Positions 14,569 through 16,084 of a stretch of DNA of 16,084 bases are shown here, in pieces (within the stretch, counting starts at the first letter, position 1; each line of letters begins with the position of its first letter). Below the pieces are notes generated by a model, which saw only the letters and a list, made by a program, of their open reading frames with translations, was not told where the DNA came from and did not search any database. Source of the stretch: an uncultured Lachnospiraceae bacterium (lineage in GTDB: Bacteria; Bacillota; Clostridia; Lachnospirales; Lachnospiraceae). Made by a program: the position numbers and the translations under genes. The DNA is taken from the NCBI GenBank assembly GCA_934371475.1, contig CAKRNX010000043.1, forward strand, positions 1 through 16,084, given 5' to 3'.

Positions 14569-15353
14569 AGCGGACAGAGCAGAGAACCGAAAACAGAGCA
14601 GGCCGGGCAAAAACCAGGGCTTACATTTCGATTGTGCTGTTGCTGCTGGCGCTGGCAGCGCTGACTGCGGCCACGGCGGCATGGTTCACAATCGCCGATA
14701 ATACCCGGGTCAATACGATGGGACTGGATATCGTGGCGGATGTGGATCTGAGGATGGATCTGGACCCTCATGATACGATTGATCAGTACAGGAAGACACT
14801 TTCGTTTGAAGAGATTGCACAGCGGATTGAGAAAGAAAAAGGATTTTCCATGAAGGAGGTCCCGCTGGAGCCGGTTACAACGTCGGACTGTGTGACATTT
14901 ACATTTGAAAACGGAAAAACAGTTCCCGATACGAGCGGTGCATATCTGGAATTTACACTTCATTTTATGGCGGAGAAGGATATGACCGTGCATCTGACCA
15001 GTGCCTCAAGCAGTGAACAGGCACAGGACGGTACAGAGGTATCATCAAAGAACAGTGAACTGCCGGGGGCAATGCGCATCAGCTTTGCGGCGGATGATCA
15101 TACCTGGATCTACAGTCCCGGAATGGAAGATGAGCGAAAGGAGCAGCAGGACATGGAACTGTTCGGGCTGCCTGCGGCAGAGCGCATGACGCTCTCTGAC
15201 CGCAACGCGTTGTTTGATCTGAAACAGGGCGTGGACAAGCCTGTGGCAGTGCGGATCTGGCTGGAAGGCACTGACGGGGCGTGTACGGACAGGCTGCAGT
15301 CGGCAGATTATTCCATCCGGCTGCGGTTTACGGGAGAAACAGCAGAAAAATAA
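14565..15353 (+). CDS. SipW-dependent-type secreted subunit 4 (divergent), 262 aa
   Basis: ATG 14565 overlaps the previous stop by 4 nt and has GGGAGGAGGCGG upstream inside the preceding gene. Residues 1-19 are basic, about 20-37 hydrophobic, then ATAAWFTIADNTRVN marks the SipW-type junction. It keeps EPVTTSD (Pro103) and the terminal IWLEG...IRLRFTG, but the first cysteine of the LEGCD-x-x-C motif is Thr236, leaving Cys240 alone. The central YLR/YLD block is also weaker. It is the shortest and most divergent member, so it may be a specialised component such as a base, tip or accessory subunit (inference). The signal peptidase gene follows after 137 nt. Confidence 0.88.
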   Translation: MKRTEQRTENRAGRAKTRAYISIVLLLLALAALTAATAAWFTIADNTRVNTMGLDIVADVDLRMDLDPHDTIDQYRKTLSFEEIAQRIEKEKGFSMKEVPLEPVTTSDCVTFTFENGKTVPDTSGAYLEFTLHFMAEKDMTVHLTSASSSEQAQDGTEVSSKNSELPGAMRISFAADDHTWIYSPGMEDERKEQQDMELFGLPAAERMTLSDRNALFDLKQGVDKPVAVRIWLEGTDGACTDRLQSADYSIRLRFTGETAEK

Positions 15354-15387
15354 AGGAAAAGAGAATCTGTACAGGCTGAGTGCGGCA

Positions 15388-15408
15388 GTCCCCGGAGAAG
15401 CCGGGGAC
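15388..15408 (+). other. Intercistronic 8-bp perfect hairpin before the signal peptidase gene
   Basis: GTCCCCGG (15388-15395) and CCGGGGAC (15401-15408) pair perfectly around the loop AGAAG. No T-run follows, so it is not a standard terminator. It may protect the 3' end of processed subunit mRNA, partly attenuate transcription, or set a lower level of the peptidase than of the subunits. The rest of the 137-nt gap shows nothing else I can name. Confidence 0.75.
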
Positions 15409-15490
15409 CGGAACAGGCAGAGAAAATGTGATCGGCGTTCAGTCTGTGAAGATAAAGACACTGGAAACTGAAAGTAAAAGGGAGAAAACG

Positions 15491-16084
15491 ATGAAAGTAT
15501 TAAAACGCGCGGGAACTGTTGTGATAAGTGTTTTGCTGTGGGCGGTGATTCTGATTGCGGCTCTGTACGCCTTTACGACGATGGCGACCAGAGACAATCA
15601 GAATGTGGCCAATCTTTTCGGCTATACGCCGCTGGTGGTAAAGTCTGATTCCATGGCGCCGGTATTTGAGACCGGTGATCTGATTTTGATCAAAAAATGT
15701 GATCCTTCGACATTAAAGGTGGGAGACATTATCTGTTTCCATACCATTATTGAAAATGAGTATGCGCTGAATACTCACCGCATCAAGGAGGTTGAGGCGC
15801 AGGGAGATGTCAGAAGCTATGTGACGATCGGTGATAACAACAACGGTATTGCGGACCAGCATATCATTTCTGACGGAGATATCGTAGGTATTTATGTGGG
15901 ATGCCTGCCAAAACTGGGCAGAGTTATGGACTTCCTCTCCGGCAGTACCGGCTTCCTGGCCGTGATTATCCTTCCGATGCTTCTGTTCTTTGTCTATCAG
16001 GTGTACCATCTGATCATGATCAGCATCCGTCTGAAGAAGGCGGTGGCGGCTGAGGAAGCGGCAGAGCGCGAACAGGCCGCTCAG
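15491..16084 (+). CDS. sipW: SipW-like (ER-type) signal peptidase I, 3' end beyond window
   Basis: ATG 15491 follows AAGGGAG (15478-15484) by 6 nt; 198 codons are visible with no stop before the window end. An N-terminal membrane segment (about residues 9-31) is followed by KSDSMAPVFETGDLILIK with the catalytic serine at residue 54, NTHRIKEV with His96, and GDNNNGIADQHI (114-125). A histidine in place of the lysine of ordinary bacterial signal peptidase I is the mark of the ER-type or SipW class. A second membrane segment lies at about 153-177, then a charged tail (RLKKAVAAEEAAEREQ) that continues past the edge. SipW enzymes cleave TasA/CalY-type leaders, and four such substrates lie directly upstream, which supports a dedicated role. 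The symbol is by family resemblance. Confidence 0.93.
   Translation, partial: MKVLKRAGTVVISVLLWAVILIAALYAFTTMATRDNQNVANLFGYTPLVVKSDSMAPVFETGDLILIKKCDPSTLKVGDIICFHTIIENEYALNTHRIKEVEAQGDVRSYVTIGDNNNGIADQHIISDGDIVGIYVGCLPKLGRVMDFLSGSTGFLAVIILPMLLFFVYQVYHLIMISIRLKKAVAAEEAAEREQAAQ

Noticed and set aside
1..16084. CRISPR arrays, tRNA or rRNA genes, insertion sequences, LPXTG or sortase genes.
   Set aside because: I found no spaced identical repeats, no tRNA-like cloverleaf, no transposase, and no sorting motif or sortase in any real reading frame.

Overview
This looks like a chromosomal piece of a Gram-positive member of the Clostridia, most likely a gut Lachnospiraceae. I infer that from roughly 50% G+C with GGAGG-type ribosome binding sites, an ER-type (SipW-like) signal peptidase, and a giant secreted GLUG-repeat protein; the taxon is not proven. 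Every gene I can support is on the + strand. The theme is one surface-structure locus: secreted fibre-like subunits, their dedicated signal peptidase, and a very large adhesin-like partner.

Layout. Positions 1-94 are the G+C-rich 3' end of an unidentified gene. Positions 104-230 form a leader closed by a perfect 9-bp long-range helix whose 3' arm touches the ribosome binding site of the next gene, so it may be a translational cis-regulatory RNA. Unit 1 is a 305-aa secreted or membrane-anchored protein (237-1154, TTG start) followed 18 nt later by a 3385-aa secreted protein (1173-11330) with a signal peptide, an acidic linker, several beta-helix-like GLUG modules and a long beta-rich C-terminal region. 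A strong intrinsic terminator at 11465-11502 ends this unit.

Unit 2 starts from a probable promoter (11593-11621). It has a leader ending in a nine-G tract set directly before a GTG start codon. It then encodes four related SipW-type subunits (11717-12685, 12770-13687, 13702-14568, 14565-15353), a strong intercistronic hairpin (15388-15408), and a SipW-like signal peptidase with Ser54/His96 that runs off the window end (15491-16084).

Proposed working model (inference). SipW removes the unusual 'hydrophobic segment then AWFT' leader from the four subunits, and perhaps from the 305-aa protein. These then assemble outside the cell in the manner of TasA/CalY fibres. The giant protein is exported by an ordinary signal peptide and carries no LPXTG anchor, so it may be held by the fibre. 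Several features suggest switchable expression: a G9 tract at a start codon, A8 and T7 runs inside coding regions, and a structured leader over a ribosome binding site.
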